A stretch of 64,000 bases of DNA from Fasciola hepatica. Lineage: Eukaryota; Platyhelminthes; Trematoda; Plagiorchiida; Fasciolidae. How positions within the stretch are numbered: the first letter of the stretch is position 1; each line of letters begins with the position of its first letter. Made by a program: the position numbers and the translations under genes. Below the pieces are notes generated by a model. It was not told where the DNA came from, did not search any database, and saw only the letters and a list, made by a program, of their open reading frames with translations. The DNA is taken from NCBI GenBank assembly GCA_948099385.1, contig CANUEZ040000151.1, positions 6,270,001-6,334,000 on the forward strand, in the 5' to 3' direction. Shown piece by piece: positions 46,330-58,274 of this stretch.

Positions 46330-46677
46330 GAAACACTGGGTCCCCTTTATCCAATTCATGAGAACAGAGAGAAGACATAAGTCGCGAGATACAAGCATTT
46401 CGTTTACTCTTGTCAACCGCGGACGTAAAACGTGTCAGTATATATACATGGTACAGTAGGGGGGTAAGTGCAACAGTAAAGTAGGCACGATCGAAAGCTC
46501 TTACAGTACGTACGTAGGGGAGAGTGAAGTCTGTTGCACTTACCCCCCTACTGTACCATGTATATATACTGACACGTTTTACGTCCGCGGTTGACAAGAG
46601 TAAACGAAATGCTTGTATCTCGCGACTTATGTCTTCTCTCTGTTCTCATGAATTGGATAAAGGGGACCCAATGTTTT
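46330..46677. mobile_element. Long foldback element with 147-bp near-perfect arms
   Basis: Left arm 46330-46476 and right arm 46531-46677 are reverse complements over 147 bp, with two differences seen, both within the terminal ten bases. A 54-bp centre holds an ACGTACGT-type motif. Termini are GAAACACTGGGTCCCC and, inverted, AAAACATTGGGTCCCC. A candidate duplication AAATT flanks it. The outer 77 bp of the arm is shared with the compact copy at 37.58 kb. No transposase is encoded, so it would be non-autonomous if mobile. Near-identity of the arms implies recent formation or gene conversion between arms. Confidence 0.8.
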
Positions 46678-46822
46678 AAATTTCTCAAACGAAGACTCTC
46701 CTCTGGTGTCACGCAATCTCTCGATCGTCTAATGAAAATTGATCACAAGCTCACGTTGTTTGCACAGTTTAGGTTTGACAGCACACGTCGACAGTGCTTC
46801 CATATATCTCAATTGTTTGGTG
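46678..46822 (+). pseudogene. PLE N-terminal fragment, plus strand
   Basis: FLKRRLSSGVTQSLDRLMKI followed by DHKLTLFAQFRF reads like the PLE N-terminal block seen at 35.52 kb (FLKSRLSKSTIRSLDDLV). It directly abuts the right end of the foldback element and faces a minus-strand PLE fragment. Confidence 0.6.
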
Positions 46823-47640
46823 TTAGTGGTCCACTACGGTGGTCACTATGACCGCCTGACTTGCGATGACGCAATGCTTAGTTTCGTGAAAATGTCGAGC
46901 AATCGATGATCTGATTGACCTTTGCTTGGTTGATGACGTCATCAGGGCGAAGTTGCTATCCGTCGTCTTATGAAGCCACACCGGAATGTGTTCGGCACTT
47001 CGATGAGGTAACTGCCTTTCCGTTCTGCCTATGTAGACGGCTGAGCCCTCACACTTGAGTTGGCATATGCAGTTTGATTTGGCGTGGATAGGCGATGGTT
47101 TTTTCATCGATTCGTTGTAAATATAATTACCGGATCGGCTTCACAGTAGGTGCGGCTCACAGCTGACTACAAACGTTTTCTGATCTACCCCCTCAAGTGA
47201 TCAAATTTTGTAAAAGAGTTTTACGTATACTTCCATTTTAGACACCGTGGTTGGAATATCCTTTCTTGACTTCAGGTGGCGTTATTTTGCCAGAAATAAT
47301 GTTGGATATCCATTTACCATCAGAGTTATAGTTATCTGATTTATTTTCTCTTTCAGAGTATCCGCAGTGCGAATCGTCTGTGCTCTTTGAAACGGTATTT
47401 GTACTTCATTTATCTTGTACTTCATCGGGACAAAGCTGATGAATTGGAGATATCGTCCCGACCAGGTGTCCTCTGGATAAACGGACCTTCTAACTGAACC
47501 GCATTTCGGCGAATTATCTCAATATCTAAGAAGAGTATGGCGTTATTATTCTCACTGAATACATAAATGAACAAATTAAAGAATGTATGAGAAGAATAAT
47601 GGACGAAAGTCAAGAAAGCTAGGCCTTCAGCTCAGAAATA
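46823..47640 (-). pseudogene. Penelope-like element: RT end and GIY-YIG, minus strand
   Basis: From 47613 down: AILFLDIEIIRRNAVQLEGP, then decayed text that includes INQITI and MVNGYPTLF-like strings in shifted frames. The frame 47107-46823 reads KPSPIHAKSNCICQLKCEGS, AVYIGRTERQLPHRSAEHIP, then VWL. This is the GIY-YIG block with G-S-A-V-Y-I-G for the usual G-A-x-Y-x-G. The catalytic YxDD box is not recognisable. Frameshifts and stops abound. Confidence 0.8.
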
Positions 47641-47999
47641 TTTTGATTGAGCTTGTTAAGGAATCTTGCTAGACAGAGTACCCCCGAATGTCGGTAATCG
47701 TTTGAACGAGCAAATAAGTGTCTGTAACTTGCCCGAGTAGAAAAATTTTGGAAACGCATTTAACGAGATCGCAGTGGAGAGGGCGTGCGGCGTCCGCATG
47801 TGTTTTTCAAAAAGCTGATGGCTAACGTTGTAATGTTATGTTACCAAATACTGAGAAAGGTGTACACTTAGTATGTCGCTGTATTTAAAAACATGTTTGA
47901 GTGGCCTGAAGATAAGTGTGAAGCCCTTTGCAATCAGTCTGGAATAGATCCCGAGGATCCATAAAGACAACGTGGCAGGATCCAAGCGTGGACAGAAAG
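47641..47999. other. No clear feature
   Basis: Probably heavily decayed PLE or LINE flank. No motif could be assigned. Confidence 0.35.
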
Positions 48000-49445
48000 T
48001 TCAATTAAACAGCGTATATTGGAGAACTTTTTAAGATGCAGTACGCAAGAGGTTACCTTTTTAACTTTTACAAAAATGGGTGTTGGGGTTTTGCCGAGGT
48101 ACGTTACGGACGTAACTGACAGAATGTCATTTCCGTTAATATGTACGGATGGAGTAGATTCTAGAATTTCGTCTCTCTATCACCTTTTAGGAGAGAGTAA
48201 AGTAAACGTGTTCGAAGACAACTCGGCCAAGCCCGGGACACCTTGTTGCAGAATAAGAAACACTGAGTAACTGAGGTAAGATATATCATCAGCATATTCA
48301 CTGACCAACGAGTCGTTGAAGGTTGATAAGGTAGACAGGTACGCACAAAACAAGTGGTGATAAAACGCCGCCGTGCAGAACACGCAAATCTGAGGGTGTG
48401 AAGGAGGGAACCTTGCTTGACGTTTATCGAAGTAATCAGACGATAAGGTGAGAGTTGAAGTTTGAACGTCGCCGGCAGAAAGAGCGTGGAGTAGCTACCT
48501 TCTTCTGATGTAACTGAAAGGGTCAGTGTAATCTAAGATCAAGACCATGGGGGCTTTGCTTCTCCCGTTCAGTGGTAACAGAAAGTAGTGGTACAAATCG
48601 GTGAGGGCATCCACGGTGGTGCGTGGATAGCAGTAGGTAAACTGGTTGCGATTAACTGCATTCAACTGTAGTGTCGTCCTCTATAACAGAAGTTTCTGGA
48701 ATATCTTCAGGAAAAGGATGTGCAAGCTACAGGCCGAAAACTCGAGGTGCCCCACTTTGGTATGCTTGTAATCGAAGCCGCCCTCAACAGTCAGACATGC
48801 TATTGAAACTGGAGATTAGATTACCACACTTCCCTTCAGTTCCATCGGAGATACGCCGTCCGGTCCTCTGGATTTATTCAAGCTCGGTTGGGCTAAGTTT
48901 CAATAAACTTCCGTGAAGTCCAAAGTATATGTGAGTCCATCTTGTGAAAGGGTGTCTACAGCCCTATGTTGGGAATTGGACAGTTTACTTTAATAAAACT
49001 TTGACTGAGTGCTTCTATATCCACTTTTGGCACGCAACCTGTGGATGAAATAACGCTCAGATGATTCCGTATGGTTGTTGGAAAAAAGCTTCCTTAACCT
49101 GGCACGAATATACCTATGGGGAAAATCATTTAATTTATTTTCGGAGAACCAGACTCCACCATGTTCTGATACGGTGTCAGCATTCCCGTCTATTTCTGAC
49201 TGTTGTGAAATTAGCGATCTGAAAAGCTGACCACAAGTTGACCTTTGACCCAGTCGTAATACTGTCCCCCAAACTGTCTGTACCAAGGCCCTCAATTTCC
49301 CTTTTCGGCGAACTTGGACTGGAGCGTGCTTGTTTCGAGTGGCTACAAAAAAACTGTTTCCGCTGATTAGATAACCGGGACTTGCCTGCGCTAAAGTTGG
49401 TCTTATCAGCCTATTGGTGCTTACGGTCAAGCCCAGTAACCCCAA
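48000..49445 (-). pseudogene. CR1/Jockey-type LINE fragment (linker and RT)
   Basis: The minus-strand frame 49445-48990 (151 codons) holds a linker-like stretch (NKLNDFPHRYIRARLRKLFS). At about 48890-48825 comes SLNKSRGPDGVSPMELKGSV, the conserved K-S-x-GPDG-x-SP entry of LINE reverse transcriptases. The frame 48383-48180 gives SEYADDISYLS, the catalytic YADD box. Downstream pieces include INGNDILSVTSVTYLGKTP. Order and spacing fit a CR1/Jockey-group RT. Stops and shifts separate the blocks and no endonuclease was seen upstream. Confidence 0.7.
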
Positions 49446-51115
49446 GCGTTTAGAGGTTACTTTTCTTGCATTCTCCTTATTATTTGTGGTTTTGTTCGTT
49501 TGAAGATGATTGACAACGTCTACCCGTTGTCTTTCGAATGTGCGTAGTCTTCAATCAACCATATGGGTTTGCCACTTATAACGAGCCCTTGTGAATCTGG
49601 CGGCCGATTTTGAGGCAGATTTGCCCATTCACGCCGTCGGCTGGCAAATAGAGTTTACTGGTGCTCACTTTTCTTTTATTCAGAGAAGGTCAGGAGAAAT
49701 AAGCGCTACAGTTTGTGGAACAACTGTATCTGTCGTTCAGTCGAACGTGAAAAAAGGGTTTTCTTCAAAGATCAAATCAACATGAAGAAACATTGTTCAA
49801 CCATCCATAGAGAAACCAAAGGCTGTCTATTCTGAATTCCAAAGTATCACCTGTTTCAGTACAATCCACCTAGTCACATATAGACACCAAATTCACTGGC
49901 TTACGGCACTCGGAGTATCAAAAGTTAACTGTCGGACTGTCCGTGATGATCTTGAACAGTTAGTTTCACAAAAAATCACGTGATGTAGCTCACGATTCTT
50001 CGGTGCCATTCGACAGGAACAACAAACCAACTATATATCAGCAGACTCATGACTGACATCTGCTCAGTCAGGGTCTAAGTGAAACAAAGGCATTACGAAT
50101 AACCTGTGTAAGTTGGCTGATTGTCTGGTAAGTAACTGTCTAGTTCTCTACGGAATACGTTGGATGGAGTTAAACAAAGTTACCTCAGAGACATCCCCAA
50201 TGGTACGCGATGAATTGACAACATTCTCTATTGTCATGTTCCTGATTTCCGTGCCAATTCTATGGAACACAATGCATCAGGTCACGAATTCGCGTACAAT
50301 CACATGGGTATATACGCACGCGCACACGAGCACACGCACGATTATAAACATATATTTATGCACACATACATAGATAAATACATGCTCTTGGACATGGAGA
50401 CAGAGAACGAGACCAGCAAGATAAACTGACCGAATTCGGGCACCTAAAATAGAATTCGAGGAGCGTAGGCGGATAATCGATACTCGTACCTGTGTGCTCG
50501 GTAGAACGCAAACAACGTCCACGACGATGTAAATTCGTTCTCGTAAAAATCATAGAACGGAAGTCACAAAATCGAAAGAAGTATTGAAATACGACGAACA
50601 GTGTGACAGTTCTATGTCAGTAACTAACCCACGGTTCAATCAAAATCTCGTGATGTCGAAAGATTAGGCTATGAGGCGGCCCCCGACTTTCAAGGTCAAA
50701 CCTATCAACACACCACGTGTGGCTTGGTTAAGTCCGCTGCATGAATAGTAATGATGACGTACTTCGCAACCCATGAAGCGTTACTACTCAATAAACTCTA
50801 GTTGCCAATGGACATCATATCACTGACTGCCAGGTACTTTGGCGGATAAAGTTCCACACTAAAGTATACATGAGCTGAACTGCTAAATCTCTATGGTCTT
50901 TGCTATGGTTGCATGGAGTCTAAAGGCCATCTTCTAAATGACTGGGAGCAGTAAACCGACTTGTACTTTTCGGAAGAACCAATAAGGACACCAGTTATCC
51001 ATAAGATGATTAATTATGCGGTACTAAATTGACTCTATACTGAAAACCATGAAAGTTTTGTAGACAGTTGTGTCATCTTCGATGAATTGATCCAAAAGTT
51101 GAAGGTCGTTGACCT
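49446..51115. other. No recognisable gene; CA/CG-rich patch
   Basis: An irregular CACACG-rich patch lies near 50316-50342. No coding or RNA feature was recognised. Confidence 0.4.
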
Positions 51116-51124
51116 CGGTCGGAT

Positions 51125-51205
51125 TTGAGTTCATCCAGGGACACCACCCACACTGTATTAATACGAGCACTCTACTAGTTGAGCTATGAGAACAAATCAA
51201 AGGTT
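51125..51205 (-). repeat. tRNA-like module (degenerate)
   Basis: On the minus strand TTCTCATAGCTCAACTAGTAG resembles an A box (TAGCTCAxxxGTAGAG). It is followed by a GGGTGG...GATGAAC stretch where a B box would sit. Probably the head of an old tRNA-derived SINE. Confidence 0.35.
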
Positions 51206-51429
51206 TGCGGACATTTCGCAAGTGGATCAAACTGTTTACCCATCCCAATTCAATAATCCGCAGCATCTACCCCGGTGAACTAACATGTAATTTGACTAAC
51301 TGCTGAGAGATTTCCCTGTGAATCAACCAGTGTCCACTAGTTTATTAAGCTGATATATGTTGGTTATCAAATGTGGTTTGAAAGATTCACCAGTAATGAA
51401 AAGATGTGTCATGGCTTCTTGTCACCCCT

Positions 51430-51500
51430 AGCAGGATCCGCGCGGTACGAATGAGTGGGTAGCGTCCATGAGTAAGTTCGAATCCCACCTGGCTCAACAA
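51430..51500 (+). repeat. tRNA-like module (B box good, A box weak)
   Basis: GTACGAATGAGTGGGTAGCG is followed by AAGTTCGAATCCCACC, a near-consensus B box. The 5' half is too diverged to fold. SINE or tRNA pseudogene. Confidence 0.4.
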
Positions 51501-51596
51501 AGTAACGTTTGATCCTTTTCAATGTTTGTCATATATGACCAACCATGTTTCATCATTGTTGTAATCACCAGCAATGTATGTCCACTAGGCAACAAC

Positions 51597-51672
51597 TGAA
51601 TTTTGAACCCAAGGTCCATGGATGTAAGCCACATGCGTTATCACTAGGCTATCCTGGATACCTAGCTGGTAG
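51597..51672 (-). repeat. tRNA-like module
   Basis: On the minus strand ATAGCCTAGTGATAACGCAT (A box) and GGGTTCAAAAT (B box) lie about 25 nt apart. Together with the two neighbours this gives three tRNA-like heads in about 550 bp, in mixed orientation. Confidence 0.45.
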
Positions 51673-51699
51673 CTAATACAGCTCTGTAAGTTATTTGTA

Positions 51700-53985
51700 A
51701 AGCTCTCTTTTCTACACGGTCCCATTACGATCTGCATTGAAGAATTCAGCCGTTTTGTGGGTGACAGGTTGTTATTGTCCAAGGCCAGTGATGGACGGTC
51801 CACATATTATGTAATTAAGATACGGAATGTAATCTTCCAAAGCCAGACCGAATAGGCTAGCAGTAAAGTATGCTCCTCATGATCGTGCTCTGCGGGCTTT
51901 ATTGTCAGCTTGAACACGATGAATACGCATCACTGTTGACGATTTAAAATGAGCCAGATAAAACAGCCGCGTACAGCTTGCTTCCACAGTTTCCAGCGAT
52001 GAAGTGAGTGTCAGTACCACATGTTGTGTCATTTTATGAACAACTTAAAACCCTGCCATTGCTGTGAATAGATCATTCATCTTTTCTGAAGGAAAACTTC
52101 GGAACTACTGCCCTATAGTTCCTACCTTCGTTTTTTCTCCCTGCTTCCGCATACCCTTCAAAATTATGCTACAAGAATTTCACGTTGCGTGGTTTATGGT
52201 GAAGAGGCGGTGTCACGAGATCTCCCTCGACGATAACTCGCAGTAGAGGAATATTTAAAATCTAATTATGATTTCTGACCGGCACCTACCAGGATAGGAA
52301 CCACGCTATAGAAGCACCAAAACGTTTGCACAAGAAGTGTTATTGTTTCGCACTGTCAGGTCTCCAAAAAATCAGATTCGATGCGGGTAAGCGAAAAGTA
52401 AGAAACCAAATGAATTCAGGGATGTCTTCTTCATATGACAATTAAATATTCAAATTTCAAGGTGGATCGCACTGATCAATGGACTCCATGCTTAATACCG
52501 TGGATTTGAACTTGTACAGGCTGTTCTATACTAAATCCTTTTGAAATTCTAAACGAATATTTCGATCGATTTACCATTTTTTAATCTTTAGACCGTCTGT
52601 TTTCGCACTTATCTCCACTAATGCTGAGTAAATAAATACAACATCGGTCACCGTTTGTACACTTGACCTTTTCAGAAAAATCTCCTCACAAACCTTTGTG
52701 TGAGTGTCCTGAAAACCCAGCTAGCTATTTCGTTCTGACTGAATTTATTCACTTGACATTTTGCTCGAAAACATGAAAGTTGTACCAGAGCTGGGTTGCA
52801 TCCAGTTAACTATCAACCTGAAAAGCGCAGAATTGTGGAATACGTAAGCGCACAGGTCAGCTGAACATGCGAAGAGTGGTATGATAATGCGAATCTATGT
52901 TATGATAGATATGAGGTGATCAACGCATGCACAAACACACACACACACCAGTTGCTGGGTACAGTCACAGACGGGTTACACATACGTACAACGTCTGTCT
53001 GACCTCTCGTTTCGTAACAAAATACCCCAATTTACAACTATCACTGTGTGGTGTGATCAGATGCATAACTTGGAATTCCTCTTTTGCTATAAACGGGAAT
53101 CTACAGCTCAGAATATATATTAGGTGTACTTGTTTCTGTTATGAATAGGGGTTGCTTTTGAAGTCAAACATTCAGAAAGTTTTATCTCTAATGACGGAAT
53201 CTCAAATGCTGTCACAATCGATCGATCAACGTAAAACGGACTTTCCGATACAAATGAACCGATTTAAGTTACACTTCAAGTGCGGACAGGATGCAGCAGC
53301 TTGGATCAAACCTGAATTTAGAAAGTTTACTATTGTGGAGGCTTTCTGAAAGCTTATAAGCAGATAAAAAGCTGCAGTGCAATCTTGCTTCCTGTTGGCC
53401 GTGCATCTGAGAAATTCACTCGCGTGATTTCAATTTTTCTGTCTCGTTGTACTGTACTGAAGACTTCAGCAAGTTAACGAATCCACATATCCGCCAAAAA
53501 GAGAGATATGGCTGGGGACAACTTCGTAGCTACGCGGAGAAGTTTCAGCCAGTCATGATCGAGGACAGGTGCAACAAAAGCTAGATATGATTGGTCAACT
53601 TGTATTCTACTGATTGCTTTTATTTTTAACATATTTATACGATTCAGTTCTTCCGTACGATTAACGTGCAATTTCTCTTTCTTGGCGTTTTTGCCACTTC
53701 AGTTTGCATAGATGTGGGCTGGAATGGCTCCGTTATATCCTGTCAGTTCGGGTATGGCTAACGCTACATCCTCCCACCATATTCAGGCAACCGAGCGAAA
53801 GCACCTATGTTCGAAAATCGATTGCCTTCGTTTATCTCCCACTCGTACCGTTCACATTTCTGAACCGTACCTGAAGACAGACCTGAGTGTTACAGAATAT
53901 ACTCGAAACAATAGACAACTGAATGTCACACCTGCTCCAGAGGTGATTCAGGCTGATTGAAACCAAAAGCGCATCCTGCACGTCT
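51700..53985. other. No recognisable gene; short (CA)n
   Basis: A short CA run is present near 52935-52949. Open frames up to 82 codons (53712-53960) have no recognisable domain. Confidence 0.4.
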
Positions 53986-53989
53986 GACG

Positions 53990-54760
53990 ACCATCTGTCT
54001 CATATTCGACCAACTGGTGAGATGAAACTAGAAAGGCCACAGAACGTATCTACTTCGGCTAAGACAAGATTTGGTATCGAGCTAACCCCTGTTCGAAGCA
54101 GCATTTTACGCTTCGAAAATGCTAAACCACCCAATATGTCGCTACACCGTTGTTCAGGCTACCTAGAAAAGATTGCAACCGAGGTGGATCTTCATCCAGG
54201 ACAACCAAGTCGTCCGCGTATACTAAGTTTGACAGCTTGTTATTTGAGCAAAGAGTAGTGTAACGATAATCACTTCAGGACTAACTCTCTCCAGAATAAG
54301 CTCTATTTCAAAGTTGAAGGAGAAAGGAGACAGAAAACAGTTGTGACGCAAAACCATTCTCGTGGTGAATGCGGGTGAGAAAGAAGTGTAATTACAAACT
54401 TCGACTCTTCTCACGCAACGAATGGTAACGGGAGAGATAACGTTCTCTGACAGATCTTTCAATTGAGGGCAGCGCCACAGAACTATGCGGTCAACTGAGC
54501 TAAGCATTGCCATGGAATCAAGGAAGATAGAGATTGTCGACCTGCGGAAGATGTGCCGGTGCCCAGAAATTCTTCAAAGGGCAAAGATGTGGTTAATGCA
54601 AAACCGACTGGGACTAAAACAGACATGACTCTCGTACATAAACCGTTCGCGATTGATGGATAATCGGCGAAGAATAGTGCTGGTGAGCAGTTTGGCCGCG
54701 CTACATTTCTGTGTTGGTCACCATCTCATCCATTTAAAGGATTTGTACCCGCTATGGTCA
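53990..54760 (-). pseudogene. RTE-type LINE fragment, copy C, downstream part
   Basis: Aligns on the minus strand with copy A (42480-42830 and 43340-43400). Shared pieces include AGCATTTTAC/GCTTCGAA, TTGTTCAGGCTACCTA, CTTCATCCAGGAC/CTTCATTCAG, and ATAATCxGxGAAGAATA further upstream. It is the RT C-terminal part and some palm sequence. The matching upstream part lies at 57.64-58.13 kb, beyond a CR1 insertion. Confidence 0.65.
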
Positions 54761-55019
54761 CTGTACGCCGCTATACGCGGTCGGAAATACTTCTACTCAA
54801 ACAGAAAACTCTACCTCCTGGTCGGTCTGATTTAACCTATCATTTATACCAAGGAATTCCAATTCGACCAAAAAACGCATCCGTGTTGACTGAAAGGCTG
54901 CTCTTAAGTGCACTCCTCCAGCGAAGACGTCTGTCCCATCTCTATTCAGTATCAAAATGCGTTCTCTTTGCTGGACAATGTCGGATCTAATCCTCGTTCT
55001 TCGTTCTCGCATTCACGTT

Positions 55020-57600
55020 CATGCGTGTTTGGTTTGCATACAAGAATTGTGACTAAACCCACGTATTGTTGGCTCACTGGTGTCAATTAAATGGCTTCAA
55101 AGTATTGCTGCAGGACAGGACTTCCACCAACAAGAAGACTGGAGGCTTGGTGGTCACATATGTCAACTCCATATGGTGGGACAAGTTTGAAGTCGTTTAT
55201 TCATGCACAGTGAACGGGATTGATTGTTTACATATTCAGTAAGAGCACCATCATAACAAATGCGTGTCTTTGTTTTCCACACAAGATGCTATTTCATCTT
55301 TCTACAACTCTTCTTTATCTTTTCTTGTTTCCTTTTTGGACCACAATTTCCACATCGTGGTGGGCGATTTTATTCATGCTTCTACGCAACCCCTCACCGC
55401 GTCTGACTTAGGTGATCTTCTGTTTTTCTCCAACCAGAGGAAACTCTCTTTTAGACAGGATTATCACTAATTATCCTGAATTATTCTCCATGAAGCTGTG
55501 TGCACCTGTCTCAGTCAGTGACCATTGTCTGCCTCTGTTGAGGCCTAAGATGCACTCCCAATCTGCTTTCCACTCTTTCAGACAAACCATCCAAATCACA
55601 ATCCGTCTCCGAAAATTTCCAAGTGACAACATTGTTCTTCTACAGAAATCCCTTTCTCATACATCTCCATGGTTTTCTTTCAGATCATCGCTCAGTAGCA
55701 ACGTCAAACATTTTGTGGAGACGGTCAGTTTAGTTTTCGATGCATCCTGCCCCTTAGAAAGCTTCTTTCGCTGCAACGGCGGCCCCTCTTCTCCGACTTT
55801 CAAATCCTTAGGAAGACGGAAGGAATAATTCTATAAAGCCCAGGGTTATTCTAAAGTACGATACATTGCTGGTTTGATAAAGAAAGGAAGTAAAAGCACT
55901 GAATCGCTGTATGCTAGTCAGTTCCCATGTAGCGGAATGTGGCAAGGCATTCGGCTACTGTGTGAAAAGAAAACGAAACAAGTGAAATTGGCCGCGGATG
56001 TTGACAGTATCAACGGTGCATTCACCCACCCGACCAATGACTCTCCGATTTTATTCGTTTTAGAAGATGCCGAGCACATTATCCCGTTTTCTACGAAAGA
56101 AGTATTTAGGCTGATCCGTACTTCCAAGATAACCCTAATGGCCTATCCTCATCACTTTTGAGACACAGTGCTGTCGCCCTGACCCATCTATTTTCTCCTT
56201 TCCTAAACAAACCTTTTTGCTCGTATTCCATTCCAGACTGCTAGAGACCAGTCACCATTGTTCCTATGCCAAACCTGGTAATTCTGGTGTCACAGGGAAA
56301 AGTTTCAGTCCCATTGCTCTAACTCCATCTGGTCATAAACCTACAGTGCGTGCAACTCTTAAACGTTTGAATTCTCCTATGAACTCTCCCAACGACCCCT
56401 TGCACTTTGTCTATGCACTGATCAGGTTCATTGTGGATGCTCTCGCTTCCTTAATCCACCATGTAACAAAGTCCTTGGATGGATCAGCAAAGTCTGTTCC
56501 ATGCTCCTTTCTAGACTACTCATTCGCTTTTGATTCTACTCCGCGGTCTCTTCTCCTTCATAAACAGGAAGCTTTCGGCTGTCCCACACCTTTAGTAGCA
56601 TGGTTGTCTGATTATCATACCAACAGAACTCAGTACACACTACTAGGTTCAAAAATACTGAAGCCCTTGGTGAACAATTCGTGAGTACATCAGGGAGTTG
56701 TGCTTTCGCCCTATTTACTTCCCACCTACATTAGTGATCTTTCATCCAGTTCTCCTGCACATTTATTTAGATGTGCCAATGATATGGCCCTTTGTCTACC
56801 TGTTTCTGTAACCCAGGACGTCAGTGACTGTTCCAGTAATCTGTCCCTTATTTATGATTTCTCTGTTCCAATCTGTTTAGATTAAATTTGTCCAAACCCT
56901 TTGAATGCATATTTGCCCTTTCTCAATCCACCCAGCCCTGTGATCCATCTGTGACTTCCACAGAACCACTAGTAACAGTGAGTTCTGTCAAATACTTAGC
57001 AGTCACTTTCGATGCACATTTGAATCGGTCATCTCCCATTTCAAAATGCGTGAAGAAACTACGCCGACTATCTTACAAAATCCGATAGCTTAGGCATTTT
57101 AATTTTAAATATAGTGTCACTTCCCTTTTGTTTATCAAAGTATTTTTCCTGTTCTACTTTACTGTCCCCCGGTTATTTTTGCTGGCCTACTGAAGAAAAA
57201 TTGTAAAATTCGTCAAGGTTTATCTGTTATCAGTTGAGCATCTTTCATACCATTTAGTGAATTATCTGGTGAGCTGTGCGAACTACGCCTGGTCGCATGT
57301 GAAAAGTTTGCTCACAGAATCCTTGCAGACATCATTCATCTTTTATACTGTGATCTATCCCTATGTAGCTCTCTCGCTTCTGCGCGTTCCTCCTTTCGAT
57401 CCATGCTCCTTCGCGTTAATATAAACCAAAACTCTACCGTTCCTCTTCTGGCCCGAATCCCTACAAACTGAGAACGAGTATCAGCCAAAATGGTTACCAA
57501 TTTTTGTTTATAATCGTTCTTTTTTCAGCCCCCTTAACTCGAACAGTTGCTCAGTGTGAATCTTTCTTGGCTGAAATGCAAACTTTTGTCTACGCAAAAG
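55020..57600 (+). pseudogene. CR1-type LINE (endonuclease + RT), inserted into an RTE copy
   Basis: Endonuclease pieces come first: KKTGGLVVTYVNS (about 55130), YSCTVNGIDCLHIQ, LDHNFHIVVGDFIHAS, then LLDRIITNYPELFS and VSVSDHCLPLLRPK with the SDH catalytic box. A linker with FKSLGRRKE and an FYKAQGYSKV run follows. RT pieces are SFLDYSFAFDSTPRSLL (about 56510, motif A), HQGVVLSPYLLPTYISDL and CANDMALCLPVS. In the last the YADD box is degraded to CAND. VSSVKYLAVTFDAHLNRSSP and KKLRRLSYKIR (57055) end the recognisable protein. Stops separate most blocks. Trematode CR1-group LINEs have this arrangement. The exact termini could not be fixed. Confidence 0.8.
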
Positions 57601-57639
57601 TCTGATCAAATACAAATACGAACACAGTTACCGAGTTGA

Positions 57640-58130
57640 TTCCTGTGTGGCTTTCCAAGGAATTGACACCTTTCTTGCAAATCGGTACAATTAACGATTC
57701 GTGCAATTTCCTAGGAATCTCTTCACTTTCTCGGGCTACATGGAGAAGTCTTGCTCATTCTGATGTCGAGGCTTTGCCGCCATTCTGGTCAAAAGATGGG
57801 GACAACCCATCGGTTGCAGCTGACTTTTGTAATTTCAGATTAGTTATTTCTTGTAAAACTCCCATTTCTGATGGAGGAGTAATACTTACCTGTATCGTTG
57901 CCCTTGCATGTATTATCGGAAGGTTCAATGTAGGCGCGAGCCAAATTAACTGTTTTTCAAATTGTTCTTCTCAACGTTCCCAAGAACAAATCTGTGATCC
58001 ACCGGACCCCTTTATTGCCACTACTTTGCCTGGTTTCCACGGACCAGTACTTCTTTTCAAACGATCGAGTTCAAGCTTACCACAAATGGATAAATGTGTT
58101 CATGGCTTTACAACAACATGTGGAACATGA
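57640..58130 (-). pseudogene. RTE-type LINE fragment, copy C, upstream part
   Basis: On the plus strand AACTCCCATTTCTGATGGAG, GAGTAATACTTACCTGTATC and AAATTGTTCTTCTCAA align with copy A at 43645-43750 (ACCTCCATTTCTGATGGAGG, GAGTGATATCTACCTGCATC, AAATTGTTCTCCTAA). It is therefore the start of the RT region, minus strand, continuous with 53990-54760 once the CR1 is removed. The 164-codon plus-strand frame here is an antisense shadow. Confidence 0.65.
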
Positions 58131-58274
58131 TCCGGCGCACTATTGCACAGCGGAATAGTTTTCGCAGCGATTATTACCGCTTTTGAGAACTCTGTTGAAA
58201 TATTGAATGTTCTCATAGCAAACAAGCAAACCCTATCCGGGAAGCAGTGATTGGTGTCAAAAATCAAAGTATGC

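Noticed and set aside
57636..58130. 164-codon plus-strand frame
   Set aside because: It is antisense to an RTE reverse transcriptase fragment aligned with copy A.
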